Assembly: GCF_009766085.1 (NCBI RefSeq) | Contig: NZ_LMUF01000006.1 | Location: forward strand, 156,202-220,201 | Reading direction: 5' to 3' | Source: Burkholderia sp. S171 | Lineage (GTDB): Bacteria > Pseudomonadota > Gammaproteobacteria > Burkholderiales > Burkholderiaceae | DNA: 64,000 nucleotides | In this document: positions 63,524 through 64,000 of the stretch, piece by piece | How positions within the stretch are numbered: the first letter of the stretch is position 1 | Layout: each line of letters starts with the position of its first letter | Translations under genes and position numbers: made by a program | Notes under the pieces: model-generated | Told to the model about the DNA's origin: nothing | What the model saw: the letters and a program-made list of their open reading frames with translations, nothing else | Database searches by the model: none

Positions 63524-63733
63524 TCGTCCTATCTCCGATAGCTGTTCAATTCTCAGCTACGCTAAACCCTAGTCGCATGTGGAAGACCGAGGGAAGGCTT
63601 TCAGTTGAGTAAGGCTTGCATGCTGTCTTACATGTGGCGGTCCTCGAAGAAACGTACAAGGCTACCCGTTTTTACGGGCCGATTGACGATCTACGGAACG
63701 TTGTCGACCGGCTGAAATTGGCCGATGACCGTC
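63524..63733. other. Gap with a short orphan frame
   Basis: A plus-strand frame at about 63634-63750 encodes a protein-like tail (RFYGPIDDLRNVVDRLKLAD) but has no identifiable start or family. Nothing else is seen. Confidence 0.3.
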
Positions 63734-64000
63734 TCATGCGTGATGGGTAAGAGCGGGATCGATCTCATTGCTAGTCAGTCCGAATATCACCATCCGAGCG
63801 CGATGATTTGGTGAGCCCAGATATGCACGAAGTTGCCGGTTCACGGCATTTAATAGATCGCTGTTACTTCTGTTAAACGAGAAAGCTCCAACCGGGAGCT
63901 CTTGCTGTCTGCCGTTCCTAATCGGTTCGTGCTCCACGGCTTCGAGCACTGAGCCGCCGATTCGATCCGCAAGTATGCGATTTCCCAAAGCGGTGCTCGC
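63734..64000 (-). CDS. Partial gene: solute-binding protein C-terminus
   Basis: The frame is open to the right window edge, so only the last 88 residues are visible. The order RLGA-type spacing, VGAFSFNRSNSDLLNAVNRQ, LRAYLGSPNHRARMVIFG and NEIDPALTH matches the end of family 3 (amino-acid-type) ABC solute-binding proteins. The N-terminus and partner genes lie outside. Confidence 0.6.
   Translation of the reverse strand, partial: ASTALGNRILADRIGGSVLEAVEHEPIRNGRQQELPVGAFSFNRSNSDLLNAVNRQLRAYLGSPNHRARMVIFGLTSNEIDPALTHHA

Noticed and set aside
1..64000. CRISPR arrays, tRNA and rRNA genes
   Set aside because: No regularly spaced direct repeats and no tRNA- or rRNA-like sequence were noticed on reading; a covariance search was not possible.

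Overview
The window looks like a GC-rich beta-proteobacterial chromosome or megaplasmid, most likely Burkholderiales of the Paraburkholderia/Caballeronia type. This rests on codon use, a membrane protein of the Burkholderia BPSS1780 type, and plasmid/ICE-type gene families common in that order. No rRNA, tRNA, CRISPR array or replication origin was seen.

Left part (1 to 27 kb) is a defence- and nuclease-rich accessory island. It holds the 3' part of a large SF2 helicase, an McrB-McrC type IV restriction pair with an unknown 526-residue upstream gene, and three SIR2-family copies (one intact, one frameshifted, one decayed). The intact SIR2 gene lies with several unknown genes on the minus strand. 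Next come a WYL regulator, an AddB-like/AddA-like helicase-nuclease pair, a second WYL regulator and a ruined NERD-type helicase. A 200-bp piece of mcrC is repeated 19 kb away, so recombination has shaped the island.

Middle part (27 to 43 kb). Three overlapping dynamin-like GTPase genes form one operon, preceded by a 44-residue membrane peptide gene and a zinc-ribbon gene. A diverged copy of that small pair lies on the far side of the dynamins, beyond an IS630 remnant. Then comes an ICE/plasmid-type block: DUF932, YqaJ-type nuclease, a Cys-rich metal-binding protein, membrane proteins, a frameshifted DUF4942 gene, a tandem paralogue pair and an XRE regulator.

Right part (43 to 64 kb) is a patchwork of mostly single genes for small-molecule modification or membrane functions: GNATs, an arylamine N-acetyltransferase, serine hydrolases, Nudix, nitrilase-like, CPBP protease, a P-loop kinase-like protein and a PadR-DUF1700-membrane protein operon. 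Several are broken by one base or one stop codon. A small HisRS-like gene is preceded by a short reading frame with four consecutive His codons and a terminator hairpin, which looks like a histidine attenuator. The window ends inside a gene resembling a solute-binding protein.

Most interesting are the dynamin operon with its duplicated membrane-peptide/zinc-ribbon module, the His-attenuated HisRS-like gene, and the SIR2 cluster. Many frame breaks are single-base and repair to full-length genes, so real decay and sequencing indels must be separated.
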